This document shows positions 1 through 9,191 of a DNA stretch of 11,271 nt, piece by piece. Under the pieces are notes generated by a model. It was not told the DNA's origin. It saw only the letters and a program-made list of their open reading frames with translations, and did no database searches. The DNA comes from Nitrosomonadales bacterium (lineage in GTDB: Bacteria > Pseudomonadota > Gammaproteobacteria > Burkholderiales > Gallionellaceae). The DNA lies in assembly GCA_003235435.1 (NCBI GenBank), contig QJWF01000172.1, positions 1 to 11,271 of the forward strand, read 5' to 3'. The position numbers were made by a program, and so were the translations under genes. How positions within the stretch are numbered: the first letter of the stretch is position 1; every line of letters starts with the position of its first letter.

Positions 1-1226
1 ATGCTTTCCTTGGAGTAGAAACCGGAAAAGAACGGCGTGCCGATTAATGCCAGCGAACCGATAAGCGAGGTGATCCAGGTGATCGGCATGTATTTGCGCA
101 AGCCGCCCATGTTGCGGATATCCTGGTCGTGATGCAAGGCGATGATTACGCTGCCGGCGCCGAGGAACAGCAACGCCTTGAAGAACGCATGCGTCATCAG
201 GTGGAAGATAGCGACCGAATATGCCGATGCGCCCAGCGCCACGGTCATGTAGCCGAGCTGAGACAGCGTCGAATACGCCACCACGCGCTTGATGTCGTTC
301 TGGATCATGCCGAGGAACCCCATGAACAGCGCGGTGATCGCGCCGATCACAAGAACGAATGACAGTGCCGTGTCCGATAGCTCGAACAACGGCGACATGC
401 GCGCAACCATGAATATGCCCGCAGTAACCATCGTTGCGGCGTGGATCAACGCGGAGATCGGGGTCGGGCCTTCCATCGAATCGGGCAGCCAGACATGCAA
501 GGGGAACTGCGCTGATTTGCCCATGGCACCGATGAACAGCAGGATGCAGATCGCCGTCAGCAGGCCGACCGACATGCCCGGGATCGGCGCGATGTCGTTT
601 GCATACTCTGGGGCATTGGCAAACACTGCGGCGTAATCTAGCGTGCCGAACACCATCAGCACTAGCCCGATGCCGAGCAGAAACCCGAAGTCGCCCACGC
701 GGTTCACGAGAAATGCCTTGAGGTTGGCATAGATCGCAGTCGGGCGGTCATACCAGAAACCGATCAGCAGATAGGAAACCAGTCCTACCGCTTCCCAGCC
801 GAAGAACAGCTGCATGAAGTTGTTGGCCATCACCAGCATCAACATCGAAAAAGTGAACAGGGATATGTAACTGAAGAAGCGCTGATAGCCGGGGTCTTCT
901 TCCATATATCCTATGGTATAGATATGCACCATCAGCGACACAAATGTAACCACCAGCATCATCGTCACAGTGAGCCTGTCGATCAGGAAACCGACCTGGA
1001 AACTGGTATCTCCCGAGATCAGCCAGGTATACACAGGGCCGTTGAACAGATTTCCCTCCAGCACGTCCTGGAAGATCGCCAGTGATGCAAAGAACGAGAC
1101 CGCAACCAGCGCAATGGTTATTCGATGCGACCAGACTCGCCCCAGCGCTTTGCCGAACAGGCCGGCAATGATCGCTCCAACCAGCGGAGCCAGGGGTACG
1201 AGCAGATAGAGGCTCATCATGTTCAT
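1..1226 (-). CDS. nuoL: NADH-quinone oxidoreductase subunit L (3' end beyond the window)
   Basis: NuoL is the distal antiporter-like membrane subunit of complex I and carries one of the proton channels plus, at its C-terminus, the long lateral helix. My translation gives 408 complete codons with no stop before the left edge, so the C-terminal third is missing. Hydrophobic helices fill the sequence. Family landmarks are FFGWEAVGLVSYLLIGF around 141-157 (the GWE glutamate is E145), GKSAQFPLHVWLPD at 236-249 with the channel lysine K237, ALIHAATMVTAG at 259-270, and HLMTHAFFKALLF at 342-354 with H342, H346 and K350. The sequence breaks off in GFYSKES. The first ATG overlaps the nuoK stop (ATGA). 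An in-frame ATG at 1220 lies 9 nt after AAAGG and is a realistic alternative start. The gene is the last of the nuo series visible here; nuoM and nuoN should follow. Confidence 0.96.
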   Translation of the reverse strand, partial: MNMMSLYLLVPLAPLVGAIIAGLFGKALGRVWSHRITIALVAVSFFASLAIFQDVLEGNLFNGPVYTWLISGDTSFQVGFLIDRLTVTMMLVVTFVSLMVHIYTIGYMEEDPGYQRFFSYISLFTFSMLMLVMANNFMQLFFGWEAVGLVSYLLIGFWYDRPTAIYANLKAFLVNRVGDFGFLLGIGLVLMVFGTLDYAAVFANAPEYANDIAPIPGMSVGLLTAICILLFIGAMGKSAQFPLHVWLPDSMEGPTPISALIHAATMVTAGIFMVARMSPLFELSDTALSFVLVIGAITALFMGFLGMIQNDIKRVVAYSTLSQLGYMTVALGASAYSVAIFHLMTHAFFKALLFLGAGSVIIALHHDQDIRNMGGLRKYMPITWITSLIGSLALIGTPFFSGFYSKES

Positions 1227-1531
1227 CAACCTTTCAGGCTGTCGAGATCGTCGACATTGATTGTGCTCAGGTTCCTGAACAGCACCACCAGTATCGCCAG
1301 TCCTATCGCGGCTTCGGCGGCAGCAACGGTCAGGATAAAGAACACGAAGACTTGTCCCGCGGTGTCGTTCAGAAAGTGCGAGAAAGCCACGAAATTGGTG
1401 TTCACCGCAAGCAGCATCATTTCGATCGCCATGAGCAGCACGATAAGATTCTTGCGGTTCAAAAAGATGCCGACCACACTGATGGCGAACAGCAGGGCAC
1501 TCAGAACGAGATAATGCGATAGTGTCAACAC
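1226..1531 (-). CDS. nuoK: NADH-quinone oxidoreductase subunit K, GTG start
   Basis: NuoK is a small three-helix membrane subunit of complex I, homologous to MrpC and ND4L, that contributes a proton half-channel. The product is 101 residues, the usual length. The two membrane glutamates known to matter in E. coli NuoK (Glu36 and Glu72) correspond to E37 in LLMAIEMM and E73 in AAAEAAIG. The C-terminus [12 protein letters not shown] is typical of betaproteobacterial NuoK. The start is GTG at 1529-1531, read as M-LTLSHYLV. It has an AAGGGAG ribosome binding site at 1540-1546, 8 nt upstream. The open frame continues upstream to 1672, but that part lies over nuoJ and matches nothing in the family. 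Gap to nuoJ is 22 bp; its stop overlaps the nuoL start. A TTG one codon later is a less likely start. Confidence 0.96.
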   Translation of the reverse strand: MLTLSHYLVLSALLFAISVVGIFLNRKNLIVLLMAIEMMLLAVNTNFVAFSHFLNDTAGQVFVFFILTVAAAEAAIGLAILVVLFRNLSTINVDDLDSLKG

Positions 1532-1539
1532 GCTGCCGT

Positions 1540-1546
1540 CTCCCTT
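1540..1546 (-). promoter_or_regulatory. Ribosome binding site deciding the nuoK GTG start
   Basis: On the minus strand this reads AAGGGAG and ends 8 nt before GTG at 1531. No ATG lies at the homologous start of NuoK, so this site supports initiation at GTG rather than at a codon far upstream inside nuoJ. Confidence 0.7.
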
Positions 1547-1553
1547 GTTAGTT

Positions 1554-2195
1554 TCATTCTTTGCTTTCGGTCGCGTGCCCGGCGATATGTTTCTCGGACT
1601 GCATGGATATGATACGCAAGCGATCAGCCTTCCTGACAGAGACCTGCTCGGAAACCGCCTGAGACTTGGCATCCTTGCGCCGGCGCAGCGTCAATGCGAT
1701 CGCAGCCACCATTGCCACCAGCAGGATCACGGCGGCTATCTCGAACGGATAGACATAATCCGTATAGATGAGCCGGCCCAGTTCTTTGGTATTACTGTAA
1801 TCTGGCATATGCCTGATACCGGCCAACTCCCCGGCAGTTTCCTTTGAACCCAGCACCCAGATCATCTCGAAAGCCATCAGGCCTGCAAGGGCTGCACCAA
1901 AGGGAAGCCAGCGCCAGAAACCCTCGCGCAGGCGCACCAAATTTATATCCAGCATCATCACCACGAACAGGAACAGGACCATCACCGCGCCGACATACAC
2001 AAGCACCAGCGTGATGGCAAGGAATTCGGCTTCGAGCAACAGCCAGATACCCGAGCTGCTGATGAACGCCATCACTAGAAACAACACCGCGTGCACAGGG
2101 TTGCGCGCGGTGATCACGCGCACAGCAGCGAACAGCACCAACGCCGCGAACGAGTAGAACACGATTGTTTCAAAGTTGTCGGTAATAAAATCCAT
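1554..2195 (-). CDS. nuoJ: NADH-quinone oxidoreductase subunit J
   Basis: NuoJ (ND6 family) is a five-helix membrane subunit of complex I next to the quinone cavity, and takes part in coupling between quinone chemistry and the proton channels. The 213-residue product starts [16 protein letters not shown]. It has hydrophobic segments at about 10-28, 34-53, 58-82, 97-116 and 149-171. The third, with [19 protein letters not shown] around 57-75, is the family's most conserved helix, which bends at the YVG in known structures. After the last helix comes a roughly 43-residue hydrophilic basic tail (RRRKDAKSQ onward), as in related proteobacterial proteins, probably on the cytoplasmic side. The ATG lies 19 bp after the nuoI stop with only a weak GAGAG-like ribosome binding site, so translation may depend partly on coupling. 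Stop is TGA. Confidence 0.95.
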   Translation of the reverse strand: MDFITDNFETIVFYSFAALVLFAAVRVITARNPVHAVLFLVMAFISSSGIWLLLEAEFLAITLVLVYVGAVMVLFLFVVMMLDINLVRLREGFWRWLPFGAALAGLMAFEMIWVLGSKETAGELAGIRHMPDYSNTKELGRLIYTDYVYPFEIAAVILLVAMVAAIALTLRRRKDAKSQAVSEQVSVRKADRLRIISMQSEKHIAGHATESKE

Positions 2196-2214
2196 AAATT
2201 GCTCTCAGCCCCGC

Positions 2215-2703
2215 TTATCTGTACTTGGCATCCGCCTCTCGGTCTTTGGCAATCTGCGCTTCATATTTGTCGCCCACCGCCAGCAGCATCGGCTTCGTGT
2301 AATACAGGTCGCCGCGTTTCTCACCGTGATATTCGAATATGCGTGTCTCGACGATCGCGTCCACAGGACAGGATTCTTCGCAAAATCCGCAGAAGATGCA
2401 CTTGGTCAGGTCTATGTCGTAACGTGTGGTACGGCGCGTGCCGTCCTCTCGCTCGGCCACCTCGATCTTGATCGCCAGTGCCGGGCATACCGCCTCGCAC
2501 AATTTGCAGCCGATGCAGCGTTCTTCACCGTTAGCATAGCGGCGCTGCGCGTGCAGGCCGCGGAACCGATGACTTTGCGGGGTCTTCTCTTCAGGGAACT
2601 GGACGGTGATCTTGCGCGCAAAAAAGTACCTGCCTGTCAATGCCATGCCCTTGACCAATTCAAACAGCAGAAATGTCTTGAAAAAATTTTTGATCGTTTC
2701 CAT
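2215..2703 (-). CDS. nuoI: NADH-quinone oxidoreductase subunit I, 2x[4Fe-4S] ferredoxin-like
   Basis: NuoI carries clusters N6a and N6b, which pass electrons from the peripheral arm to N2 in NuoB. Counting from the start chosen here, the product is 162 residues. An amphipathic N-terminus ([19 protein letters not shown]) would anchor it on NuoH. Two classic ferredoxin motifs follow: [12 protein letters not shown], cysteines 63, 66, 69, 73, and [12 protein letters not shown], cysteines 102, 105, 108, 112. The motif [19 protein letters not shown] precedes them. Two in-frame ATGs exist, at 2709 and 2703. The strong GAGGAG at 2710-2715 touches the first with no spacer but lies 6 nt before the second, so I chose 2703. 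The longer version would add Met-Asn. nuoH ends 15 bp upstream of this start. Confidence 0.96.
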   Translation of the reverse strand: METIKNFFKTFLLFELVKGMALTGRYFFARKITVQFPEEKTPQSHRFRGLHAQRRYANGEERCIGCKLCEAVCPALAIKIEVAEREDGTRRTTRYDIDLTKCIFCGFCEESCPVDAIVETRIFEYHGEKRGDLYYTKPMLLAVGDKYEAQIAKDREADAKYR

Positions 2704-2709
2704 ATTCAT

Positions 2710-2715
2710 CTCCTC
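2710..2715 (-). promoter_or_regulatory. Ribosome binding site deciding the nuoI start
   Basis: Minus-strand GAGGAG sits between the nuoH stop and nuoI. Its spacing is 0 nt to the ATG at 2709 and 6 nt to the ATG at 2703. Only the second is in the normal range, so it favours the two-residue-shorter protein. Confidence 0.75.
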
Positions 2716-2718
2716 TGC

Positions 2719-3759
2719 TTACCACACCCAGAGCGCGGTCTGCATCCATATGGCGATCACTACCACCCAGATGATGGTCAGCGGAATGAACACTTTCCAG
2801 CCTAGGCGCATGAGTTGATCGTAGCGATAACGCGGGAAGGTCGCACGGAACCACAGGAACAACAGCAATATGAACGAGACCTTGGCTAGCAGCCAGATAA
2901 AGCTGTCGGGAAGAAACGGGACCGGCGACAACCAGCCCCCCAGGAACATGACCGAGGTCAGGAAAGCGATCAGGATCATGTTGGCATACTCGGCCAGAAA
3001 GAACAGTGCGAATGCCATGCCGGAATACTCGACATGGAATCCAGCAACGATCTCTGATTCCCCTTCCGCCATGTCGAACGGTGCACGGTTGGTTTCAGCC
3101 ACGCCGGAGATCAGGTACACCAGGAACATCGGGAACAACGGAAAAAGATACCAGTTCAGTATCCCCAGCCCGCCCTGCTGACCGAGCACGATATCGCCGA
3201 GATTCATGCTTTGCGAAACCATCAGAACGCATACCAGCGCAAAGCCCATCGCGATCTCGTAGGACACAATCTGTGCCGCAGAACGAACTGCACCGAGAAA
3301 TGCGTACTTGGAGTTTGAAGCCCAACCGGCGATGATGACTCCATAAACGCCCAGAGAGGTCATCGCGAGGATGTATAACAGACCCGCGTTGAGATCGGCC
3401 AGCACCACCCCGTCGTTGAACGGAACCACAGCCCATGCAGCCAGCGATGGTGCCAGTGCCATGATGGGTGCCAGCACAAACAGGAATTTGCTTGAACCGG
3501 CCGGTATGATGATTTCCTTGAATAGCAATTTCACACCGTCGGCGATCGGTTGCAGCAAGCCGAAATATCCGACGCGATTCGGGCCGATGCGGATCTGCAT
3601 GAATCCGATAACCTTGCGCTCGGCCAGCGTCAGATAGGCCACGCCGCCCATGACCGGCGCAATGATGAGCATGATCTTGACCAGCGTCCAGACAGGCAGC
3701 CAGGCCGGTCCGAGCAGTTGTTGTCCTGCATCCAGCAGAGGTTGCAGAAATTCCATCAT
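2719..3759 (-). CDS. nuoH: NADH-quinone oxidoreductase subunit H
   Basis: NuoH (ND1 family) is the membrane subunit that forms much of the quinone-access chamber and links the peripheral arm to the pump. The product is 346 residues, normal for the family, with about eight hydrophobic helices. Both family signatures are present: [20 protein letters not shown] at about 56-75, preceded by [10 protein letters not shown], and [20 protein letters not shown] at about 226-245, whose acidic loop lines the quinone path. [10 protein letters not shown] (166-175) and [14 protein letters not shown] (304-317) are also characteristic. The sequence starts ATGATG. The first ATG overlaps the nuoG stop (ATGA), which suggests translational coupling, and the second ATG is one codon further on, so the start is uncertain by one residue. 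A GGGGG run about 7 nt upstream may serve as ribosome binding site. Confidence 0.97.
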   Translation of the reverse strand: MMEFLQPLLDAGQQLLGPAWLPVWTLVKIMLIIAPVMGGVAYLTLAERKVIGFMQIRIGPNRVGYFGLLQPIADGVKLLFKEIIIPAGSSKFLFVLAPIMALAPSLAAWAVVPFNDGVVLADLNAGLLYILAMTSLGVYGVIIAGWASNSKYAFLGAVRSAAQIVSYEIAMGFALVCVLMVSQSMNLGDIVLGQQGGLGILNWYLFPLFPMFLVYLISGVAETNRAPFDMAEGESEIVAGFHVEYSGMAFALFFLAEYANMILIAFLTSVMFLGGWLSPVPFLPDSFIWLLAKVSFILLLFLWFRATFPRYRYDQLMRLGWKVFIPLTIIWVVVIAIWMQTALWVW

Positions 3760-6125
3760 GCATTACCCCCGGCAAACAGTTCCACGGCGACCGTTCCAAA
3801 CATCGCACCCAGTTGCGCAGTAACTGGATGTCCCGCGGCAACACGCACGGTACCCGGCGGCAAGGAATCATTCGCCAGTGCAACCAGACGCGCGGTAGCG
3901 TTGCCTTGGCGCACGATGACAACATCACCTGATTTCGCTCCGATCCTGTTCAGCTCGCTGCTATGCAGCTGAGCGGCGGGATCTGCCGCATCGCGGGTAC
4001 TTTGCAGCGAGGCCGCACGACGGACCAGCGCATCGGAGGAATAAATCGGCACATCGCTGACACGCTGCAAACCCCGGCTGTTGCCAACCGAAGCATCTTG
4101 CAATGCGACACCAACAATGCGATTGTCCAGCTTGTCGGCAAGTTTGAGCCCGGTCAATGATTCGTCGCGTACCGCCTCGCTGCTGTCAAATTCGAAACCG
4201 TGAAGGTTCAGCAGATTGCCCAGCACACGCAGCACTTTCCATGCCGGTCGTGTTTCACCGAGCGGTTTGACAGCTCCCCTGAAACTTTGCACGCGCCCTT
4301 CAGTGTTGACGAAAGTGCCTGAAGTCTCGGTATATGGCGCGATCGGTAACAGCACATCGGCGTAATCGCTCGCGCGGTTTTTGAAGGAGGATAATGCCAC
4401 CACCATATCGGCGCTGCTGATCGCAGCCATCGCCTGTTGTGGATCGTGCATATCCAGTTCCGGCTCGACATTCAGCAGGATATAGGCCTTGCGCGGGGCA
4501 GCCACCATCTGGGCTGCATTCATGCCGGTGGCACCACCGGCAAACGGCACGGCTCCGGCAAGATAACCCCCGACGCTGTTTGCCGCTTCTCCGAGGAAGC
4601 CGAATTTTGCCCCGCATAGAGCGGCGATCTGTCCTGACAACAGGGCAATCTGGCTTGCCTGCGGATGCTGTTGGGCGAAGTTTCCCAGTAGAACTGCAGA
4701 ACGTTCGCCGCCGGCCAGGCTGTTAGCAATGGCTCGTGCTTGCTCAGAAGGCTGCACAGTATCGATGGATTTCTGAACCTCGGGGGAAGGTACGGCAGAT
4801 TTTTCTGCAACCAGTGCCTTGAGGATTTGCGCCAGCATCTTCACCATTTCGTCCGGAGCCACGATGGATTTGCTGGCCACCGGCATCAGCAAGTCATCAT
4901 CACTGGAATGCACGATGCTGGCCTGTGCGCCGCCCTTGACCGCCTGGCGCACGCGCTGCGCCAGCAGAGGATGATCCTTGCGGAGAAAACTGCCAACTAT
5001 CAGGAATCGATCGCGCGAGTTGATCTCGGCGACCGGCATGCCCAGCCACGGCACGCCGGACTGCTTTCCATCGGCACTGAAATCGGACTGGCGCAACCGG
5101 AAATCGATATTGTTGGAACCGATGCCGCGCAGCAGCTTCTGCAACAAATAAAGTTCTTCCAGCGTGCAATGCGGCGTCGCCAGTGCAGCGATCTGGTCGG
5201 CACCGGCACCTGCAATCTGGCGCAAACCATTGGCTACATATTCCAGCGCAGTTTGCCAATCGACTTCGATCCACTTCCCGTCCTGCTTGAGCATCGGCTT
5301 GGTCAAGCGTTCCGGTACGTTGAGTCCTTCATAGCTGAATCTGTCCTTGTCGGAAATCCAGCATTCGTTGATTGCTTCGTTCTCAATCGGCACCACACGC
5401 AACACCTTGTTGTCCCTCACCTGCACTGCCAGGTTGGAACCCAACCCATCGTGCGGGCTGACCGACTTGCGCCGAGACAACTCCCAGTTGCGAGCGGTAT
5501 AGCGGTATGGCTTGCTGGTCAAAGCGCCGACCGGACACAGATCGATCATGTTGCCGGACAATTCCGAGTCCACCGTGGAGTTCACGAAGCTCATAATCTC
5601 TGAGTGCTCGCCGCGGTAAGCCATGCCCAATTCCATCACACCGGCGATCTCCTGGCCGAACCTCACGCAGCGCGTGCAATGGATGCACCGGTTCATCTCT
5701 TCGGTAGACACCAGCGGCCCGATATCCTTGTGCATCACGCTGCGTTTGGGTTCCTGATATCGCGAAGCACCGCCACCATAGCCCACTGCAAGATCCTGAA
5801 GCTGGCATTCGCCGCCCTGGTCGCAAATCGGGCAGTCGAGAGGGTGGTTGATCAGCAGGAATTCCATCACGCCTCGTTGCGCCTTGACCGCCATCTCGGA
5901 GTGCGTGCGAACTTTCATGCCTTCCGCGACAGGGGTGGCGCAGGCCGGCAACGGTTTGGGCGCCTTTTCAACCTCGACCAGGCACATCCGGCAATTGGCC
6001 GCTATGGACAATTTCTTGTGGTAGCAGAAATGCGGGATATACACACCCGCCTTGTGAGCAGCATCCATCACTGTGGAGCCGCGCTCGGTCTCTACTGGAT
6101 TGCCGTCAATTTCAATGTTGATCAT
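3756..6125 (-). CDS. nuoG: NADH-quinone oxidoreductase subunit G
   Basis: NuoG is the largest peripheral-arm subunit and conducts electrons from NuoF toward NuoI. The product is 789 residues. The N-terminal ferredoxin-like domain holds [2Fe-2S] N1b (C34, C45, C48, C62). Next is the His/Cys-ligated [4Fe-4S] N5 (H94, C98, C101, C107, in [18 protein letters not shown]). Then comes [4Fe-4S] N4 (C147, C150, C153, C197, in CIHCTRC and DLCPVGAL). The remaining roughly 550 residues are the molybdopterin-oxidoreductase-like fold, which in this family is a structural relic without cofactor. The extra N7 cluster of E. coli-type NuoG is absent: its three clustered cysteines are replaced in [11 protein letters not shown] (221-231), though C255 remains. 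The ATG is 17 bp after the nuoF stop, with GGGTGA as a modest ribosome binding site; its stop overlaps nuoH. Confidence 0.97.
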   Translation of the reverse strand: MINIEIDGNPVETERGSTVMDAAHKAGVYIPHFCYHKKLSIAANCRMCLVEVEKAPKPLPACATPVAEGMKVRTHSEMAVKAQRGVMEFLLINHPLDCPICDQGGECQLQDLAVGYGGGASRYQEPKRSVMHKDIGPLVSTEEMNRCIHCTRCVRFGQEIAGVMELGMAYRGEHSEIMSFVNSTVDSELSGNMIDLCPVGALTSKPYRYTARNWELSRRKSVSPHDGLGSNLAVQVRDNKVLRVVPIENEAINECWISDKDRFSYEGLNVPERLTKPMLKQDGKWIEVDWQTALEYVANGLRQIAGAGADQIAALATPHCTLEELYLLQKLLRGIGSNNIDFRLRQSDFSADGKQSGVPWLGMPVAEINSRDRFLIVGSFLRKDHPLLAQRVRQAVKGGAQASIVHSSDDDLLMPVASKSIVAPDEMVKMLAQILKALVAEKSAVPSPEVQKSIDTVQPSEQARAIANSLAGGERSAVLLGNFAQQHPQASQIALLSGQIAALCGAKFGFLGEAANSVGGYLAGAVPFAGGATGMNAAQMVAAPRKAYILLNVEPELDMHDPQQAMAAISSADMVVALSSFKNRASDYADVLLPIAPYTETSGTFVNTEGRVQSFRGAVKPLGETRPAWKVLRVLGNLLNLHGFEFDSSEAVRDESLTGLKLADKLDNRIVGVALQDASVGNSRGLQRVSDVPIYSSDALVRRAASLQSTRDAADPAAQLHSSELNRIGAKSGDVVIVRQGNATARLVALANDSLPPGTVRVAAGHPVTAQLGAMFGTVAVELFAGGNA

Positions 6126-6142
6126 TAATCACCCGACTCGTT

Positions 6143-7408
6143 TTAAACCAAGCACTTCTTGTGCTCGATGTGATATTCGAATTCGTCGCGGAAATGCCTG
6201 AGCATGCCCTGTACCGGCCATACCGCCGCCTCACCCAATGCGCAAATGGTCCTTCCGGCAATGTTCTCGCCGACACTCAGCAGCAAGTCCATATCTTCCT
6301 TGCGTCCCTGTCCGTGCTCTATGCGATGCACGATGCGATATAACCAGCCGGTTCCTTCGCGGCAGGGCGTACACTGGCCGCATGACTCCTCATAATAGAA
6401 ATATGACAATCTTTCCAGCGCGCGCACCATGCAGGTAGTATCGTCCATGACGATTACCGCGCCGGTTCCGAGCATTGATCCGGCCTTGGATATGGAATCG
6501 TAATCCATGTCCAGATCCATCATGATCTCGCCGGGTAGAACCGGCATCGACGAACCGCCCGGAATACATGCTTTGAGTTTGCGCCCGCCGCGCATGCCGC
6601 CGGCCATTTCGAGCAGTTTCCTGAACGGCGTGCCCATCGGCACTTCAAAATTGCCCGGATTGTTCACATGTCCGGATACGGAAAACAGCTTGGTGCCGCC
6701 GTTGTTGGGTTTGCCCAATTCCAGAAATTTCTGTCCGCTGTTGTTGATGATGTAAGGAATGCTGGCGAAAGTTTCGGTGTTGTTGATCGTGGTCGGTTTC
6801 CCGTACAGGCCGAAGCTCGCGGGGAATGGCGGCTTGTACCGGGGTTGCCCCTTCTTGCCCTCGATGGATTCAAGCAAGGCGGTCTCTTCACCGCAGATGT
6901 ACGCGCCATATCCCAGGTGATTGTGCAAGTCAAAGCAGAAATCAGTGCCCATGATGTTGTCGCCGAGATAGCCTGCGGCACGCGCCGCTTCGCAGGCTTC
7001 CTCCATACGTTCATAAGCCTCGAAAATCTCGCCGTGGACATAGTTATAGCCGGTCTTCACACCCATCGCGTATGCGCCGATGGCCATGCCTTCGATCAGC
7101 AGATGCGGGTTATAACGCAGGATGTCCCAGTCCTTGCACGTGCCCGGCTCGCCCTCGTCGGAATTGCAGACGATGTATTTTTCTCCGGCATAATTCTTCG
7201 GCATGAAGCTCCACTTAAGCCCGGTCGGAAAGCCCGCACCGCCTCTCCCGCGCAATGCCGAAGCCTTGACCTCAGCAATGATCTCGTCGGTCGACATCTT
7301 TTCGGTCAGCACTTTGCGCAAGGCCTTATAGCCGCCAACCTTTAGATAATTTTCCAGCGTCCAGGGCTGTTCCAAACCTGCTGTAGTAAAGATGACCGGT
7401 CCGCTCAT
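6143..7408 (-). CDS. nuoF: NADH-quinone oxidoreductase subunit F (NADH- and FMN-binding)
   Basis: NuoF is the entry point of complex I: it binds NADH and FMN, oxidises NADH and passes electrons through [4Fe-4S] N3. The 421-residue product is of normal length. [13 protein letters not shown] (54-66) is the glycine-rich nucleotide/FMN loop, [10 protein letters not shown] (84-93) is part of the FMN pocket, and [17 protein letters not shown] (168-184) is the first family signature. [12 protein letters not shown] (341-352) is the second, giving N3 ligands C343, C346 and C349, with C389 in TICALGE as the fourth. Residue 94 is Trp where relatives usually have Arg (KDR motif); see findings. The start ATG overlaps the nuoE stop by four bases (ATGA) and has little ribosome binding site of its own, so coupled translation with nuoE is likely. 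This fits their tight association in the NADH module. Confidence 0.97.
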   Translation of the reverse strand: MSGPVIFTTAGLEQPWTLENYLKVGGYKALRKVLTEKMSTDEIIAEVKASALRGRGGAGFPTGLKWSFMPKNYAGEKYIVCNSDEGEPGTCKDWDILRYNPHLLIEGMAIGAYAMGVKTGYNYVHGEIFEAYERMEEACEAARAAGYLGDNIMGTDFCFDLHNHLGYGAYICGEETALLESIEGKKGQPRYKPPFPASFGLYGKPTTINNTETFASIPYIINNSGQKFLELGKPNNGGTKLFSVSGHVNNPGNFEVPMGTPFRKLLEMAGGMRGGRKLKACIPGGSSMPVLPGEIMMDLDMDYDSISKAGSMLGTGAVIVMDDTTCMVRALERLSYFYYEESCGQCTPCREGTGWLYRIVHRIEHGQGRKEDMDLLLSVGENIAGRTICALGEAAVWPVQGMLRHFRDEFEYHIEHKKCLV

Positions 7409-7884
7409 GATTTATCCAGATCCGCAAGAATTTGATCGATCTTTTCCGGGGTCAAGCGTCCGCAAAGTTTTTTGTTGTCGATGGTAAACAGCGGCGCATC
7501 GATGCACGCCCCCATGCATTCACCTTCGCGCAATCCGATTTTCCCGTCGCTGGTCACCTCGCCTAAACCGATCCCCAGCTTGGAACCCAGATATGCAACC
7601 GTATCCCCGGCACCGCACAATGTGCAGGAAAGATTGGTACACACGGTGATTGTGTGCTTGCCCATCGGTTTGAGATTGTACATATGATAGAAGCTGGCCA
7701 CTTCATATACCGCGATCTGAGCCATACCCAGATAGGAAGCGATATCCGACATGTCTTCGGCGGCGATCCATCCCTTTTCATCCTGCACGAAACGCAATGC
7801 GGCCATCACAGCAGATTGCTTCTGATCAGCCGGATATTTCTTCAGCTCACGGTTGATTTTTGATTGTATTTGTTCAGAAAGCAT
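7405..7884 (-). CDS. nuoE: NADH-quinone oxidoreductase subunit E, [2Fe-2S] thioredoxin-like
   Basis: NuoE (24 kDa subunit family) partners NuoF in the NADH dehydrogenase module and carries the off-pathway [2Fe-2S] cluster N1a. The product is 159 residues, typical for the family. The N-terminal helical part (about 1-70) includes [13 protein letters not shown] and the family's [10 protein letters not shown] (61-70). The thioredoxin-like C-terminal part binds the cluster through C82 and C87 (VCTNLSC) and C123 and C127 (GECMGAC), the standard CX4C...CX3C pattern. The start ATG shares one base with the nuoD stop (TAATG), and the stop overlaps the nuoF start (ATGA), so nuoD, nuoE and nuoF are translationally linked. 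A GAGG about 10 nt upstream is the only ribosome binding site candidate. Confidence 0.97.
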   Translation of the reverse strand: MLSEQIQSKINRELKKYPADQKQSAVMAALRFVQDEKGWIAAEDMSDIASYLGMAQIAVYEVASFYHMYNLKPMGKHTITVCTNLSCTLCGAGDTVAYLGSKLGIGLGEVTSDGKIGLREGECMGACIDAPLFTIDNKKLCGRLTPEKIDQILADLDKS

Positions 7885-9137
7885 TAACGATCAACCTCGC
7901 CGAATACGATATCCTGTGTGCCGATGATGGTAACCACGTCGGCGATCATGTGGCCGCGCGACATTTCATCCAGTGCAGCCAAGTGAGCAAAGCCCGGCGC
8001 GCGGATCTTCATCCGGTAAGGCTTGTTTGCACCATCCGAGATCAGGTATATGCCGAATTCTCCTTTGGGATGCTCGACGGCAGAATAGACTTCGCCGGCA
8101 GGCACGTGCATCCCTTCGGTAAACAGCTTGAAATGATGGATCAGTTCCTCCATGTTTTCTTTCATGGACTCTCGCGCCGGCGGGGAAAACTTGTGGTTCT
8201 GCGACATTACCGGGCCGGGATTGTCGCGCAGCCAGGCGATGCATTGGCGGATGATGCGGTTGGATTGGCGCATTTCCTCGACCCGAACCAGATAACGATC
8301 GTACGAGTCGCCTTTCACGCCCACCGGTATGTCAAAATTGATACGGTCATATACTTCATAAGGTTGCTTCTTGCGCAGATCCCACTCGATGCCGGAACCG
8401 CGCAGCATCGGGCCGCTGAGACCCAGCGCCAAAGCGCGTTCCGGCGTGACAACCCCGATGCCGACTGTGCGCTGCTTCCAGATACGGTTATCGGTCAGCA
8501 GTGTCTCGTATTCGTCCACGCAAGCCGGGAATCGGCTGGTGAAATCCTCCAGGAAATCCAGCAGCGAACCCTGGCGGTTCTCGTTCAGCTTCTTCACAGC
8601 CGAGGCATTGTGGATCTTTGACGCCTGATATTGCGGCATCCTGTCGGGCAGATCGCGATACACGCCGCCAGGACGATAGTAGGATGCATGCAAGCGCGCG
8701 CCGGAAGCTGCCTCGTAAGCGTCCATCAGATCCTCGCGCTCGCGGAAGCAATACAGGAACATCGTCATCGCGCCTAGATCGATGCCGTGAGCACCCAGCC
8801 ACAGCAGGTGATTCAAGATACGGGTGACCTCGTCGAACATCACCCGGATGTACTGGGCGCGCAGCGGGACGTCTATGCCGGCCAGTTTTTCGATCGCCAT
8901 CACATATGCATGTTCATTGCACATCATCGAGACATAATCAAGCCGGTCCATATACGGAACAGACTGGAGAAAAGTCTTGTGCTCGGCGAGTTTCTCTGTG
9001 GCACGATGCAACAAGCCAATATGAGGATCGGCGCGCTCTATCACTTCACCGTCAAGTTCCAGCACAAGCCTCAACACACCGTGGGCAGCCGGATGTTGCG
9101 GTCCAAAATTCATGGTGTAGTTTTTAATCTCAGCCAT
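7884..9137 (-). CDS. nuoD: NADH-quinone oxidoreductase subunit D (49 kDa subunit)
   Basis: NuoD, related to the large subunit of [NiFe] hydrogenases, forms the quinone reduction site with NuoB. The product is 417 residues when started at [16 protein letters not shown]. The family signature [13 protein letters not shown] is at 43-55. GPQHPAAHG (12-20) is the loop at the quinone head group. H19 and Y68 (in DRLDYVS) have the same 49-residue spacing as the quinone-binding His and Tyr of the mitochondrial 49 kDa subunit, so I infer they are the same residues. The C-terminus ends [12 protein letters not shown] as in relatives. An in-frame GTG at 9176 would add 13 residues (NESWIS...) that are not family-like, so ATG at 9137 is preferred. 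nuoC lies 54 bp upstream, unusually far for this operon. nuoD is a separate gene, not fused to nuoC as in E. coli. Confidence 0.97.
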   Translation of the reverse strand: MAEIKNYTMNFGPQHPAAHGVLRLVLELDGEVIERADPHIGLLHRATEKLAEHKTFLQSVPYMDRLDYVSMMCNEHAYVMAIEKLAGIDVPLRAQYIRVMFDEVTRILNHLLWLGAHGIDLGAMTMFLYCFREREDLMDAYEAASGARLHASYYRPGGVYRDLPDRMPQYQASKIHNASAVKKLNENRQGSLLDFLEDFTSRFPACVDEYETLLTDNRIWKQRTVGIGVVTPERALALGLSGPMLRGSGIEWDLRKKQPYEVYDRINFDIPVGVKGDSYDRYLVRVEEMRQSNRIIRQCIAWLRDNPGPVMSQNHKFSPPARESMKENMEELIHHFKLFTEGMHVPAGEVYSAVEHPKGEFGIYLISDGANKPYRMKIRAPGFAHLAALDEMSRGHMIADVVTIIGTQDIVFGEVDR

Positions 9138-9154
9138 AATTCTGTTTACCCCGC

Positions 9155-9172
9155 ACGAGATCCAACTCTCGT
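9155..9172 (-). other. 6-bp stem-loop in the nuoC-nuoD gap
   Basis: On the transcript strand ACGAGA and TCTCGT flank a 6-nt loop (GTTGGA), forming a perfect six-base stem between the nuoC stop and the nuoD ATG. No run of T follows, so it is not a standard terminator. A role in mRNA processing or in nuoD translation is possible, but so is chance. Confidence 0.35.
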
Positions 9173-9191
9173 TCACAATGCATTTTCGCCA

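Noticed and set aside
1532..1672. N-terminal extension of the nuoK frame upstream to 1672
   Set aside because: It overlaps nuoJ coding sequence, and its Arg/Ser/Pro-rich translation is not NuoK-like. A good ribosome binding site supports GTG at 1531 instead.
4740..5603. 287-codon plus-strand frame opposite nuoG
   Set aside because: It lies wholly antisense to a clearly functional nuoG, has a His/Arg/Gln-rich low-quality translation and no family match. It is a shadow of the GC-rich coding strand, as are the other plus-strand frames here.
7860..8621. 253-codon plus-strand frame opposite nuoD
   Set aside because: Antisense to conserved nuoD codons, no recognisable domain and no ribosome binding site; explained by codon bias of nuoD.
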